Source of the DNA: Eutreptiella sp. 'Long Island Sound 2002'
Taxonomy: Eukaryota; Euglenozoa; Euglenophyceae; Eutreptiales; Eutreptiaceae
Direction: 5' to 3'
Assembly: GCA_964036045.1 (NCBI GenBank)
Contig: OZ038381.1
Location: 155,266,352 to 155,330,351 of the forward strand
DNA: 64,000 nucleotides
Every line of letters starts with the position of its first letter. Position 1 is the stretch's first letter. The notes under the pieces are model-generated. The model was not told where the DNA came from. It did no database searches and saw nothing but the letters and a program-made list of their open reading frames with translations. The position numbers and the translations under genes were made by a program. Shown one piece after another: positions 38,131-48,444 of this stretch.

Positions 38131-38683
38131 TTTGTTTGCGGCGGTGACCACATGGTATGCTATCAGAGGGGATGACTGGTAGCATAGCAGTGGTATTATT
38201 CGACTATGCAGGTTCCTCCCCCTTTGTCCTCCTCTGCCCTTCTCTGTCAGACAGAGAACTTATGTTTCAATTACTGTATGAGGTTCCAACCACCAGGCAA
38301 ACGATTGTTTTTTCCGGCACTGGTGCCATAAACATTTTGCACTGAGTCGTGCCATTGAACGTTAACCAGGACACCGAAAATGAAAAAAAAAAGGAAAAAA
38401 AAAGGGAGCATTGAACGACTGTTTGGCGCACTGTTGATCAGTATTCCCCCCGCTGCAGTTGTCCAAGTAGGGGGGCGTCTTCTAGTTTGTCCAGATATGC
38501 AATTTATAGTGATCTACCCTTTTGTGGATCTGCTTTACACATTTCCCTGGGGGTGCCAATGAACCATCGCAGCATTTCTGAACAAGGTCCGGATTTTGCG
38601 CTAATAGTTTAAGACGCAGCTGGAACTGTGTTTTTCAGATACAACTCTGGATAGAGGACATGTAAAATTAGACCGCGATTCAT

Positions 38684-38755
38684 CATGGTTAAGGCGCTTT
38701 CATTGGTCATACACCTCCGTTCCAGGGGCTCAAAGCCCTGGCGAGCGCACGTTTT
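38684..38755 (+). repeat. Degenerate tRNA-like head
   Basis: ATGGTTAAGGCGC resembles the A box of type II tRNAs and GGGGCTCAAAGCCC a decayed B box about 45 bp later. No cloverleaf closes. It is perhaps an old SINE head. Confidence 0.25.
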
Positions 38756-40372
38756 TAAAAAGAGGGCATTTTTTACGGCGCCATGGGTTTGGTGGTTTAC
38801 GGCTGCACCCAAGGCCACCTTTCTCCTGTCAGACTGCCTAGGGCACTTGCCTGCAAACCTGTGTTAGGACTTTCATTCCCCCTCTTGGTTGGGCACCACG
38901 TTGTGCCTTTCCTTCTGGCATCATCCTCCATTCCTCAATCTCTTTAGTTGCCCTGGCTGCCTGTCTCTTCTTTCCCCTTTTTCTTTCTGGCTTCATTATG
39001 GAGTTGGTCAAACAATATTCCCACATACACCCAGGAATCAAAGTTGTTGCAAACCATTCCGTGCTGCCCTGCTCTCTGTCTTCACCAACCTTCTTTCCTC
39101 CCCCTACCCATGTCCTCCCATCTTGCTTCTTTAGATTGGCGCCTCATTATTTCTTGGCAATCCCTCCTCATCCATTGCCCTAAACGTGTGCAACATCCGT
39201 CGGCTGCAGAACCCGCCACTGCCATGTTTCAATTTTACGTTCTGCTTTGACAGAGTCCCATACATTGCTGGATGGCCATGTGGAAGTCCTGTTGAGGACA
39301 ACAGCATCTATTTGAGCCATGCGTATGATGAAACCCTCAAGAGTGAAGGCAAACCAATAACCCACTAAATTTAGGCTGCACATTCTCAAGTCCTGCGGCT
39401 ATTTGTGCTGTGTGCGTTCAAGGCAGCGAAATATGTTGCTAGTTGGGGGGTATCAGCTATTTGAGGGGGGTCGTAACGACCAGGTGCTTTGGGGTTGTGA
39501 TATGTGAAAGAAGTGCACGGCGTTCCGGAATGCCAATTTGCCAGCAGCAGTGCTGAGAGTGATCAAAATGCCTGTTTGCGGGATGATTGTGGCATGCAAT
39601 AGCAATGCTGAGACAGTAGCCAAAGCAAAGGCTAGGGATTGCAGGGATTGGAGGAGGAAGGGGTTAACAGATGTGATGCCTAATGAACAACACAGAAGGG
39701 AGGTTTGCAGCATTGAATTGGGCCTCAACCGCTTTGGCAGTCCATTGACCATGAATGTGAGATAATCAGGTACCACCCATCTCCACCCTGCCCAGGCTTG
39801 GTTGCCACAGCTTGTCACTGTTGATGCATTCGACTGACAGGTTTGCATGAGTGAGATCTCATCAATCCCTGTTGAGCGCTGAATTTTGCTCTCAATTTCT
39901 AAAAGACTTGACAGACCCTGCATTGTTTTTCAACCTGCACCAAATCTTCCCTCAGACCACATAGTTGTGATTTGGTGACCATTTGGATCAGAGGTTTTAT
40001 GGTGTGCTTACCACAGTGACTGGCTCCGGACACAGTCGCCATTTGATATGAAATCATCATGTGGTATGGCTCGCCACCCTGTTGCCAACCCTTCTTTGCT
40101 TGCTAGGTTCCAGGTGGGGGAGGGGTATATGAGTGCTTTTGGGCAGGCCCTGTTCCTGTTGCTTTCTTCCAACACTGCATGCTAATCTTCAATTCTCAAT
40201 TTTTGAGCAGTAACCCCTTGGCAACAGATAGTTGCATCCCGTTGCACAAGACAGCGGCAGAGGTCATGATGTGTAATCATGAAGTACAACGGACCGCAAC
40301 ATGCTACTCTGCTGGGTTGACTGAGATGATGCACCATTCAGCAACCTCTAGCTCCTTATCCAACTGCGTGCA

Positions 40373-40771
40373 ATGGGTTATCCCCCCCCCCTCTTAAATG
40401 ATCTTAAAACGTGCCTTTTGCGACCACACAAATTGCAACACAAAATATGTGGATTGTGTACATTTTGGTCAGAGAACCCCATTTCCATGTGTGCCTTTCT
40501 ATTTTTTGCGGTTTTTTGTGTATTTTTTCTTTTTTCAAAATTGTTTTATGTTTGCTTTGTCCTTTTCAGACCAACACCTGTACAAACTGTGCACAAGCAT
40601 TTGTGCGTAGGAAAGAAACAAATTTCATTTTGGTCATTTGAAAGAGGAATTGTTTGGCGAAATGTGTTATACGAATCTTATGTTATTTTATACGAATGTG
40701 ATGAGAAACCCATAGTTTACGATGTGAGTTTTTCCAATAGCGAACAAGGCTCCAAGCTACATATTTACTGA
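40373..40771 (+). CDS. Conserved ORF in the left arm (unknown, hydrophobic middle)
   Basis: MGYPPPLLNDLKTCLLRPHK leads into a strongly hydrophobic stretch (CAFLFFAVFCVFFLFSKLFY) and ends NSEQGSKLHIY. The right arm keeps the same ORF (45266-44925, minus) with identical ends and a 57-bp in-frame deletion, so the frame survived an indel. The hydrophobic part could be a membrane helix. With T-rich DNA this could still be chance. Confidence 0.3.
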   Translation: MGYPPPLLNDLKTCLLRPHKLQHKICGLCTFWSENPISMCAFLFFAVFCVFFLFSKLFYVCFVLFRPTPVQTVHKHLCVGKKQISFWSFERGIVWRNVLYESYVILYECDEKPIVYDVSFSNSEQGSKLHIY

Positions 40772-41109
40772 GCGCACCTGCACTGAGAAAGAAAAGCCCC
40801 ACGGCCTTTATGCGAGGTTTCACCATCCAAAACAGAAACCTATTTGGTATTTTTGTCTATCACTCAGCATGTTGCGATGGGATGCACTTCCCAAACTAAT
40901 TTCATGAACTGGCAGATGCAATTTGTGTATAACACAAAAAATAGTTTGCGGCATTGTAGTTAGTTTGATGGTTCTGTATCCGCTTGCGTTTCTAGTGATT
41001 TCCAAAATACGTGGATCCGAGGGTGGTTCATTTTCCCCTTTTTGGCTCTAGTTTCACATGCAATGATCAACATCATTAGTGCCATGTCTTTTCGTGTTTC
41101 TGATTGCAC

Positions 41110-41340
41110 TCAGCTTTTAATAATGATGTTGGCATTCTTGACATGCTTGTTACCCAACCACAACGGCACATGGTAGCGGATGCAAACTTCATAGCGAACC
41201 AGATGGTGTTGATCGGCAGGCTTGATCAGTATAGACTTGCGAGCGCAGCACCAACGCGTGATGGAGGTTTTTGCACTGCATGCGCACTGTGGCACCCATT
41301 TGTTGGCAAACACCGGTGTACCATCTTTACATGTACCCAC
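41110..41340 (-). pseudogene. piggyBac-like C-terminal zinc-ribbon relic, left arm
   Basis: NKWVPQCACSAKTSITRWCC and, about 20 residues on, LVRYEVCIRYHVPLWLGNKH resemble the cysteine-rich C-terminus of piggyBac (DDE_Tnp_1_7) transposases, where a C..C pair precedes RYxCxxCxVPLCxxxC. Here the later cysteines are replaced (Y and W), so the finger is not intact. The right-arm copy (44349-44579) is nearly identical in sequence. Confidence 0.45.
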
Positions 41341-41663
41341 CCAAACAGCGCATAGAACCTAGAAAACCCTGGATACAAGCACACCATCTGTCTTTGAACA
41401 GCTTTTTTTACAAGGCCAATAATGTCTAAAAGTTTGTGGGTTTTGATTTGCATTCTGACAGGTTTCTGATGTTTGCAATTATCACCAAAAGGGCCAAGAT
41501 ACATTTTCGGGTTGTGTTTGGCCCCATGACAAGAGCATCTTTATTGTCAAATTTTCAACGACGGTCATTGCGCTTTGGTCGTTTAATTTGCTGTGGCAAT
41601 AGGCCTTCAACCGGATTTCAGGTAAGTGCACAAATATTTGCCATCGTATGGACAGTCAAATCA

Positions 41664-42125
41664 CTAATTATGATACGTTGGGCCATCTTTGGTGCAGCAG
41701 CCATGTGGCAATCTGCTTGTATACCACCAAACATTGGAATTCAACTTCTCTAGTATTTGGGAGGCAACCGTAATGCAAAATCTGCGACTCTGTGATGAAA
41801 TCTCACATTCTGCTGCAATGCTTGGCGTTTTTGTCATTTTTTTAAATACTTTACTTTTGTTGATTTGGTTTGTAAAACGAAACAACACGTAAAAAACGAG
41901 CATGCCCGCACTGTTTTGTGCCAATGTGATGGTTGTAAATCGTTTCACAACCAAGGTTGGTACCAAAGGAATCCAAGGTGGAACATAGTTCACTATGTTT
42001 GTCCAGCACTACCTTTGTGGTCACCATTAGCATACAACCAACAACAAGATTGACTAAATCTCCCGCTCGGTCTAAGTTGCTGCTCAAAAGCACAGGCTCT
42101 GCATCCACCGGTTCCACAAGGTTTG
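41664..42125 (-). pseudogene. piggyBac-like transposase core relic, left arm
   Basis: Reading down from 42125: VEPVDAEPVLLSSNLDRAGD then LVNLVVGCMLMVTTKVVLDK and a stretch ending GCETIYNHH. This parallels the part of piggyBac transposases where G.VV..L leads to the catalytic DN(F/Y)(Y/F)TS box and then GT.R.NR. The box reads LDKYSEL, so the catalytic Asp is kept but its surroundings have drifted. A second frame downstream (KKMTKTPSIAAECEISSQSR) continues after a frameshift. It is a decayed gene. Confidence 0.45.
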
Positions 42126-42210
42126 AAATAGCCGAATGTTCTTATCACAAGGTGACTATTTTGAGAAATGAAGAAGATTTACACAAGAGAGCGGGACATA
42201 CAAAGTGATA

Positions 42211-43034
42211 TGAGATCTTATTGGTAAAGATTATCGATTTGCCAACGGACAAAGATGCAGAATGTCGGGCATGTGACCATGTATTGCTTTTTGAAATGCA
42301 GTGAACATGTGAAAAAAAGTGTCACGAAGACATTATACATCACGGTTGTGTTTGCCCTATCCATTCATAATCTCCGCGGCCAATGTATAAAACAACCCTA
42401 TTTATAACGCTTTTGCCGTTTGTAAGCCCCCCTCTCTCAGAGATCCATGCCACGCAGAGACTTATAACTCTTCCTTTTCAGCACACAGGCCAAGAAAAAG
42501 AAATGCTAGCGGTTGATGGATTGCCAACACGTAAAAATCAGTTACTTCTTTCAGAGTTGCATCAATAAGTCCCGTGCCCGTTTGCCTCCTTTGCCGTAAA
42601 ATCCGATAGGTGCAAAACGTTATGGGTGGCCGACACCTTTGAACGACTAATAGATCACTACAGCGAATCAGTGGACAGAATTTACCATCATGAATGCTAC
42701 AAGGTATGCAAGTACAGCACACAATGATCAAGTGGGTGTGCTATCCGTGAAACAACCTAGAACGAAGAATGACGAAATATCTTTGTACTTTAAACAGTTT
42801 AGCTGTCCCCTCACAATCATTACCCAACTGGAAAAGGATGCTAGACGAATTGTTACGGATCTCGTTACGGTTTCCTTGTTTTCCTCAAAAATTGTCTCGT
42901 TTCACCAAAACTGGACAACCTTACGCAAGCTCGGTAAGCGGGGCACCAAGTGGAACCAAAATCCACAATTCGAAGTAAAAAAATTTGTTCAGAAGACATC
43001 AAAGTATCATACACAATTCAATGCACAGTTATGT
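42211..43034. other. Central spacer of the large inverted repeat
   Basis: About 0.8 kb not shared between arms. It contains the dispersed repeat copy (42421-42583) and an open frame 42690-43088 (+) that begins MNATRYASTAHNDQVGVLSV and runs into the right arm. By position that frame could be the N-terminal side of the right-arm transposase relic. Confidence 0.5.
42421..42583 (-). repeat. Dispersed repeat, copy 2 (matches 15863-16022)
   Basis: On the minus strand it encodes GTGLIDATLKEVTDFYVLAI followed by HQPLAFLFLGLCAE, nearly the same as the open frame of copy 1. Conservation of the frame in both copies suggests a once-functional short coding unit. Confidence 0.6.
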
Positions 43035-43121
43035 CGCATGTGGTATGTCCCGCTATCTTTTGTAAATCTACTTCATTTCTCAAAATAGTCTCCTTGTACT
43101 ACGAAGATTCGGATATTTCGA

Positions 43122-43584
43122 ACCTTGTGGAACCGGTGGATGCAGAGCCTGTGCTTTTGAGCAGCAACTTAGACCGAGCGGGAGATTTAGTGAATCTTGT
43201 TGTTGGTTGTATGCCAATGGTGACCACAAAAGTAGTGCTGGACAAATATAGTGAACTATGTTCCGCCTTGGATTCCGTTGGTACCAACCTTGGTTGTGAA
43301 ACCATTTACAACCATCACATTAGCACAAAACAGTGCGGGCATGCTGGTTTTTTACGTGCTGTCTCGTTTTACAAACCAAATCAACAAAAGTAAAGTATTT
43401 TAAAAAAATGACAAAAACGCCAAGCATTGCAGCAGAATGTGAGATTTCAACACAGAGTCGCAGATTTTGCATTACGGTTGCCTCCCAAATACTAGAGAAG
43501 TTGAATTGCAATGTTTGGTGGTATAAAAGCAGATTGCCACATGGCTGCTGCACCAAAGATGGCCCAACGTATCATAATTCTTGA
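43122..43584 (+). pseudogene. piggyBac-like transposase core relic, right arm
   Basis: VEPVDAEPVLLSSNLDRAGD, then PMVTTKVVLDKYSELCSALD and GCETIYNHH, end in frame at 43393. After a frame change KYFKKMTKTPSIAAECEIST continues to 43584. It carries the same motifs as the left arm, arranged to be transcribed outward from the centre of the palindrome. The retained LDKY box corresponds to the third-Asp region of piggyBac enzymes. Confidence 0.45.
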
Positions 43585-43645
43585 TTTGAATGTCCATACA
43601 ATGGCAAATATTCTTGCTCTTAGCTGAACTCCTGTTGTTCGCCCT

Positions 43646-44079
43646 AAGGTTGGGAACCTGGTAGTTTTGAAAATAACTGGTTTTAAACGATTATTTTTAC
43701 AAAAATAACATGGTTTGCCGATTAACCTTTCTCTAAATAACCGTTTTTTCCTATTAATTGCCCTTTACTTACCAAAATCTTGCCATCTTCAGAAGAGAGC
43801 CCATACAAGTCGGAGCACATTGATCAAAATTGCGTCCGAAGTTGTAATTTGGCATAAGCCATCGTTTATTACTACCAAAAGTACTACCCTGCTTAGTGCA
43901 AAAATTGGACAAGATGTACCACCCAAAAGGACCCGAAAAATTTGGAACCATTCCGATTAATTGGTTTCAACCAGTTTTCGAAATAGCCGGTTGTGCAAAT
44001 TGTTTTGAAAATAACCTCCGATGATTGCCGATAAGCGGGTTTTCCGATTAATTGGTAAAACCGGTTCCGAACCCTACTA
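43646..44079. mobile_element. MITE inserted in the right arm only
   Basis: The ends are AAGGTTGGGAACCTGG (43646) and the complement of CCGGTTCCGAACCCTA (to about 44077), imperfect terminal inverted repeats. The interior is AT-rich with TTTTGAAAATAACTGG and a related inverted block, and has no ORF. The left arm shows the uninterrupted site near 41595-41620. Hence the element inserted after the arms were formed. The terminal sequence recalls hAT-type MITEs, which I could not verify. Confidence 0.7.
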
Positions 44080-44157
44080 GGCCCATTCCCACAGCAAATT
44101 GTACGACCAAAGCGCAATGACCGTCGTTGAAAATTTGACAATAAAGATGCTCTTGTC

Positions 44158-44579
44158 ATGGCGCGCACGCAGCACAACCCGAGAATGTATCTTGGCCCTT
44201 TTGGTGATAATTGCAAACATCAGAAACCTTTCAGAATGCAAATCAAAACCAACGAAGTTTTAGACATTATTGGCCTTGCAAAAAAAACTGTTCAAAGACA
44301 GATGGTGTGCTTGTATCCAGGGTTTTCTAGGTTCTATACGCTCTTTGGGTGGGTACATGTAAAGATGGTACACCGGTGTTTGCCAACAAATGGGTGCCAC
44401 AGTGCGCATGCAATGCAAAAACCTCCATCACGCGTTGGTGCTGCGCTCGCAAGTCTATACTGATCAAGCCTGCCGATCAACACCATCTGGTTCGCTATGA
44501 AGTTTGCATCCGCTACCATGTGCCGTTGTGGTTGGGTAAGAAGCATGTCAAGAATGCCATTATCATTACCAAAACCTGA
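44158..44579 (+). pseudogene. piggyBac-like C-terminal relic, right arm
   Basis: 44158-44463 encodes MYLGPFGDNCKHQKPFRMQI and GFSRFYTLFGWVHVKM. The overlapping frame 44349-44579 encodes the zinc-ribbon-like CACNAKTSITRWCC and VRYEVCIRYHVPLWLGKKH. The counterpart in the left arm is at 41504-41110. The frame change between the two parts is shared by both arms, so it predates the duplication or marks an intron. Confidence 0.4.
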
Positions 44580-44924
44580 GTGCAATCAGAAACACGAAAA
44601 CACATGGCACTAATGATGTTGATCATTGCATGTGAAACTAGAGCCAAAAAGCGGGAAACGGGGAAATGAACCACCCTCGGATCACGTATTTTGGAAATCA
44701 CTAGAAATGCAAGCGGATACAGAACCATCAAACTAACTACAATGCCGCAAACTATTTTTTGTGTTATACACAAATTGCATCTGCCAGTTCATGAAATTAG
44801 TTTGGGAAGTGCATCCCATCGCAACATGCTTAGTGATAGACAAAAATACCAAATAGGTTTCTGTTTTGGATGGTAAAACCTCGCATAAAAGCCATGGGGC
44901 TTTTCTTTCTGAGTGCAGATGCGC

Positions 44925-45266
44925 TCAGTAAATATGTAGCTTGGAGCCTTGTTCACTATTGGAAAAACTCACATCATTTTGCCAAACAATTCCTCTTTCA
45001 AATGACCAAAATGAAATTTGTTTCTTTCCTACGAACAAATGCTTGTGCACGGTTTGTACAGGTGTTGGTCTAAAAAGGACAAAGCAAACATAAAACAATT
45101 TTGAAAAAAGAAAAAATACACAAAAAACCGCAAAAATCAGAAAGGCACACATGGAAATGGGGTTCTCTGACCAAAATGTACACAATCCACCCAATTTGTG
45201 TTGCAATTTGTGTGGTTGCAAAAGGCACGTTTTAACATCATTTAAGAGGGGGGGGGGATAACCCAT
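44925..45266 (-). CDS. Conserved ORF in the right arm (unknown, hydrophobic middle)
   Basis: Counterpart of 40373-40771, with the same start (MGYPPPLLND), the same hydrophobic middle and the same C-terminus (SNSEQGSKLHIY), lacking 19 codons. Its function is unknown. Confidence 0.3.
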   Translation of the reverse strand: MGYPPPLLNDVKTCLLQPHKLQHKLGGLCTFWSENPISMCAFLIFAVFCVFFLFSKLFYVCFVLFRPTPVQTVHKHLFVGKKQISFWSFERGIVWQNDVSFSNSEQGSKLHIY

Positions 45267-46150
45267 TGCACGCAGTTGGATAAGGAGCTAGAGGTTGCTG
45301 AATGGTGCATCATCTCAGTCAACCCAGCAGAGTAGCATGTTGCGGTCCGTTGTACTGCATGATTACACATCATGACCTCTGCCGTTGTCTTGTGCAACTG
45401 GATGCAACTATCTGTTGCCAAGGGGTTACTGCTCAAAAATTGAGAATTGAAGATTAGCATGCAGTGTTGGAAGAAAGCAACAGGAACAGGGCCTGCCCAA
45501 AAGCACTCATATACCCCTCCCCCACCTGGAACCTAGCAAGCAAAGAAGGGTTGGCAACAGGGTGGCGAGCCATGGCACATGATGATTTCATATCAAATGG
45601 CGACTGTGTCCGGAGCCAGTCACTGTGGTAAGCACACCATAAAACCTCTGATCCAAATGGTCACCAAATCACAACTATGTGGTCTGAGGGAAGATTTGGT
45701 GCAGGTTGAAAAACAATGCAGGGTCTGTCAAGTCTTTTAGAAATTGAGAGCAAAATTCAGCGTTCAACAGGGATTGATGAGATCTCACTCATGCAAACCT
45801 GTCAGTCGAATGCATCAACAGTGACAAGCTGTGGCAACCAAGCTTGGGCAGGGTGGAGATGGGTGGTACCTGATTATCTCACATTCATGGTCAATGGACT
45901 GCCAAAGCGGTTGAGGCCCAATTCAATGCTGCAAACCTCCCTTCTGTGTTGTTCATTAGGCATCACATCTGTTAACCCCTTCCTCCTCCAATCCCTGCAA
46001 TCCCTAGCCTTTGCTTTGGCTACCGTCTGAGCATTGCTATTGCATGCCACAATCACCCCGCAAACAGGCGTTTTGATCACTCTCAGCACTGCTGCTGGCA
46101 AATTGGCATTCCAAAACGCCGTGCACTTCTTTCAGATGTCAGAACCTCAA

Positions 46151-46860
46151 ACGCCCCCTCACTGTGACTCGCTTCAAATATGCTCGCCATTTGGCAAATG
46201 CCGCATTCAGCGCACCGCTTGAGGGCGCTTTGTTGCTAGCAATATATCTGGCAATTTGTACCACCAAATCTGGAATTTTTTTTACACCAAACGAGGGCCT
46301 GCCTCTCTATCTGTAGATCTATCAAGAAAAATTTTGCAGATTGCAAAAAAATCTTGGCAAATTGACGCGACCGTGACCCATGCCGGAACATGCTCGGAGT
46401 TCGGCAAATCACCCCAACACAAAGCCGGAGCATTATTATTAGCGTCTTTAACCCCAATTCTAGTAGACGGATAGACTACTTTTTTTTCTGTGGCCATCAC
46501 TTTCTATTGGGTTCATGTAGTGACTTGACCATTCTGCATCTTTTGATATCATTTACGGAGGAAAGTCCTATTTTGCGATTGCTATGGGCATGGCAAAGAA
46601 CTTGGGCACTGTGTGGTATGTATGTTACATGTATGGAATCTGTTGTACCCTGTTTTCTGATGGCTATTCTTAAGGTTTCCAAACAATGTTATATGGTATT
46701 ATACTATGCGCCTACTCAGCAATGTGTTTGCTTGCTTGTGTATGGCCTAAAGCGTGTTATTTGTGGAGTGCACATGTGACCACCAGGGCTGTTTCCTACT
46801 TCAGGAGATAGAGGAGAATAGAGCACAGAACCGCGCCACACGACCCGTGAGACAAGGTGA
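46151..46860. other. Unassigned stretch between inverted repeat and gypsy integrase
   Basis: An open frame 46390-46779 (+) is Cys/Leu/Val-rich and shows nothing recognisable. The DNA just before 46861 should hold RT/RNase H of the gypsy element if it were complete, but no such motif appears, so the element is 5'-truncated or interrupted here. Confidence 0.4.
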
Positions 46861-48183
46861 ATAACATGTTACCAAACAAAGGGTTGGAGTCTAACCGACT
46901 ATCAGTCAGAGTATAAAGAAATACTCCAAACCCTCAGCACTGCTCTCGAACCCCGTGTCATTGACGGGCACCAGTGGTATAAAAACAATCACTACCTCTT
47001 CTACGAGGACCGAATTGTGGTGCCTGAGGCACGACTGGATGGGTGCCTACAGTGGTCCTGTCTCAGTTCTGGTCACACTGGCGCTAATCGCTCAGTGGAC
47101 TTCTTCCGTGAGTGTTTCTACTCTAGTCTAACCCTGACTGAACTGAGGTCGCGTATGCAGACCATTGTGGATGCTTGTGGCTGTCATGCCAGCAAGCAGA
47201 GCGACAGTAGGGATAGGGGCCTAATCTCCAGCTTACCCATACCCTATTGTGCTAACTCTCTTCTCTACGTGGATTTCATCCACGGCCTACCACGCTTCGG
47301 CGGCTATGATAGTTGCCTAGTGGTCACCTGTGGCCTATCTCGCTTCACCCGTGTGTTCCCTTGCAATAAGAAAATCACAGGTGAGCAGACTGTGAAAATG
47401 TTGGTTGAACAATGGTTCGAACCCTATGGAGCACCTAAGCAGGTGCACTCTGATGAGGATGTGCGCATATGCAGTGACACTGGGTGGTACAAACGAGTGC
47501 TAAATGCCCTCAACGTGGAGGTAACCACAGGTGTGCCCTATACCCACACGTCTAACCCTCTCTGTGAGAGACAGAACCGTGTGGTGGAGCAAAACTTAAG
47601 AATCCTGATGAAACAGGAGCGTACCAAGGACTGGGTACGCCTAGTGCCCTGGGCAGTGCTGACTATGACCTCACAGTGGAGCTCCTCTACGGGTTTCACC
47701 TCCCACAAACTGTTCCATGGAGGACGACCTGCATGGTTCTTCAAAACCCCCTTTCCTGAGGACTTGAAGAGCCCTGTGGGAGATTGGCTGGAACACAAGC
47801 AGTCTCTGGCTAACCAGGCTGGGACTAACCTGAGACGCATTCCTGACCGTGAACTGAGCCGACAGAACCGCCTACGGCGACCTGCCAGCTTCAAGGCTGG
47901 TGACCTTGTTTTGGTTCACCATTCACGCCTACCCTCCTGTCCACGTAACTGCCTACAGGACCCTTATTTTGGACCCTATCGTATCATCAGGATAGATGGA
48001 TCCAGGATCCATGTCAGGTGCAGTCCACGTCTAGGTGGTGAACTGCTGTGTGCACCTAAACAGTTGAGGCACTATCACTCCCCTGACGATTTGTCTTGGG
48101 ATGAGTGGCGCCTGAACAACAGTGAGGTGGAGCGTAGAGACCTAGAGAACGCTGCCAGTCCAGAGGAGGCAGACGAACTCTAA
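46861..48183 (+). CDS. Ty3/gypsy integrase, intact DDE core
   Basis: The frame is open from 46861, without an obvious start, so it is the C-terminal part of a pol polyprotein. Counting from the GTG at 47017: an H2C2-like zinc region (GH at 19-20, CGC near 54-56) precedes the core. Its triad is D86 (LLYVDFIHGL), D146 (VHSDEDVR) and E184 (NPLCERQNRVVE), spaced 60 and 38 residues apart as in retroviral-type integrases. A basic C-terminal domain follows with FKAGDLVLVHHSR and PYFGPYRIIR. It would insert element cDNA. The TAA at 48181 separates it from a chromodomain in the same frame. Confidence 0.85.
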   Translation: MTCYQTKGWSLTDYQSEYKEILQTLSTALEPRVIDGHQWYKNNHYLFYEDRIVVPEARLDGCLQWSCLSSGHTGANRSVDFFRECFYSSLTLTELRSRMQTIVDACGCHASKQSDSRDRGLISSLPIPYCANSLLYVDFIHGLPRFGGYDSCLVVTCGLSRFTRVFPCNKKITGEQTVKMLVEQWFEPYGAPKQVHSDEDVRICSDTGWYKRVLNALNVEVTTGVPYTHTSNPLCERQNRVVEQNLRILMKQERTKDWVRLVPWAVLTMTSQWSSSTGFTSHKLFHGGRPAWFFKTPFPEDLKSPVGDWLEHKQSLANQAGTNLRRIPDRELSRQNRLRRPASFKAGDLVLVHHSRLPSCPRNCLQDPYFGPYRIIRIDGSRIHVRCSPRLGGELLCAPKQLRHYHSPDDLSWDEWRLNNSEVERRDLENAASPEEADEL

Positions 48184-48444
48184 GAGACGACTGCCGATGA
48201 GATGGCAGTTGATGGTTACTACGTGGTTGCAGGTATTGCTCGCCACGAGTATAAACAGGGCTGGAAATTCCTAACCCTGTGGGATGGCTATGGGTTATCT
48301 GAGGCGACCTGGGAGCCTATGTCAGTCTTCATACAACCAGATGGGAGTATCAACCCCATCTTCCGCTCCTACCTCGTTGAGAACAACGAGGGGCAGCTAC
48401 TAACCCGTGCTGAGACTATGTTCCAGCGTAAAAAGCGAAACTAA
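48184..48444 (+). CDS. Chromodomain, in frame after the integrase stop
   Basis: The same frame resumes directly after TAA 48181-48183 and encodes YYVVAGIARHEYKQGWKFLT, then LWDGYGLSEATWEPMS. This matches the chromodomain pattern (Y.VE.I, L.KW.GY, TWEP) with the aromatic cage residues in place. Chromoviruses carry this domain at the integrase C-terminus to direct insertion to marked chromatin. An ATG at 48202 would allow separate initiation. Otherwise a readthrough, or a sense codon mutated to TAA, explains the split. Confidence 0.8.
   Translation, partial: ETTADEMAVDGYYVVAGIARHEYKQGWKFLTLWDGYGLSEATWEPMSVFIQPDGSINPIFRSYLVENNEGQLLTRAETMFQRKKRN

Larger units (their letters stand above)
37302..39484. 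other. Unassigned region between TIR copy B and the large inverted repeat
   Basis: AT-richer, ordinary-complexity DNA. It includes the two weak ORFs and the tRNA-like head listed separately, an A-rich AAAAAAAAAAGG stretch near 38384, and a G-run at 38108-38127. No convincing complete gene was found. Confidence 0.4.
39485..42210. repeat. Large inverted repeat, left arm (about 2.7 kb)
   Basis: The reverse complement of this arm matches 43035-46150. Examples are GTGCACGGCGTT..GGAATGCCAATTTGCC at the outer edges and CTTCATTTCTCAAAATAGTC at the inner edges. Differences include many substitutions, a 57-bp segment present only here (about 40663-40720), 1-bp indels, and absence of the MITE found in the right arm. 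The arm carries piggyBac-like relics on its minus strand. Confidence 0.9.
43035..46150. repeat. Large inverted repeat, right arm (about 3.1 kb including a MITE)
   Basis: This is the inverted counterpart of 39485-42210. It is longer because of a ~430-bp insertion at 43646-44079 and lacks the 57-bp segment of the left arm. Divergence between arms rules out a simple assembly palindrome. Confidence 0.9.

Noticed and set aside
39485-46150. Assembly-artefact palindrome
   Set aside because: The arms differ by many substitutions, a 57-bp indel and a one-arm MITE, which an artefactual fold-back would not show.
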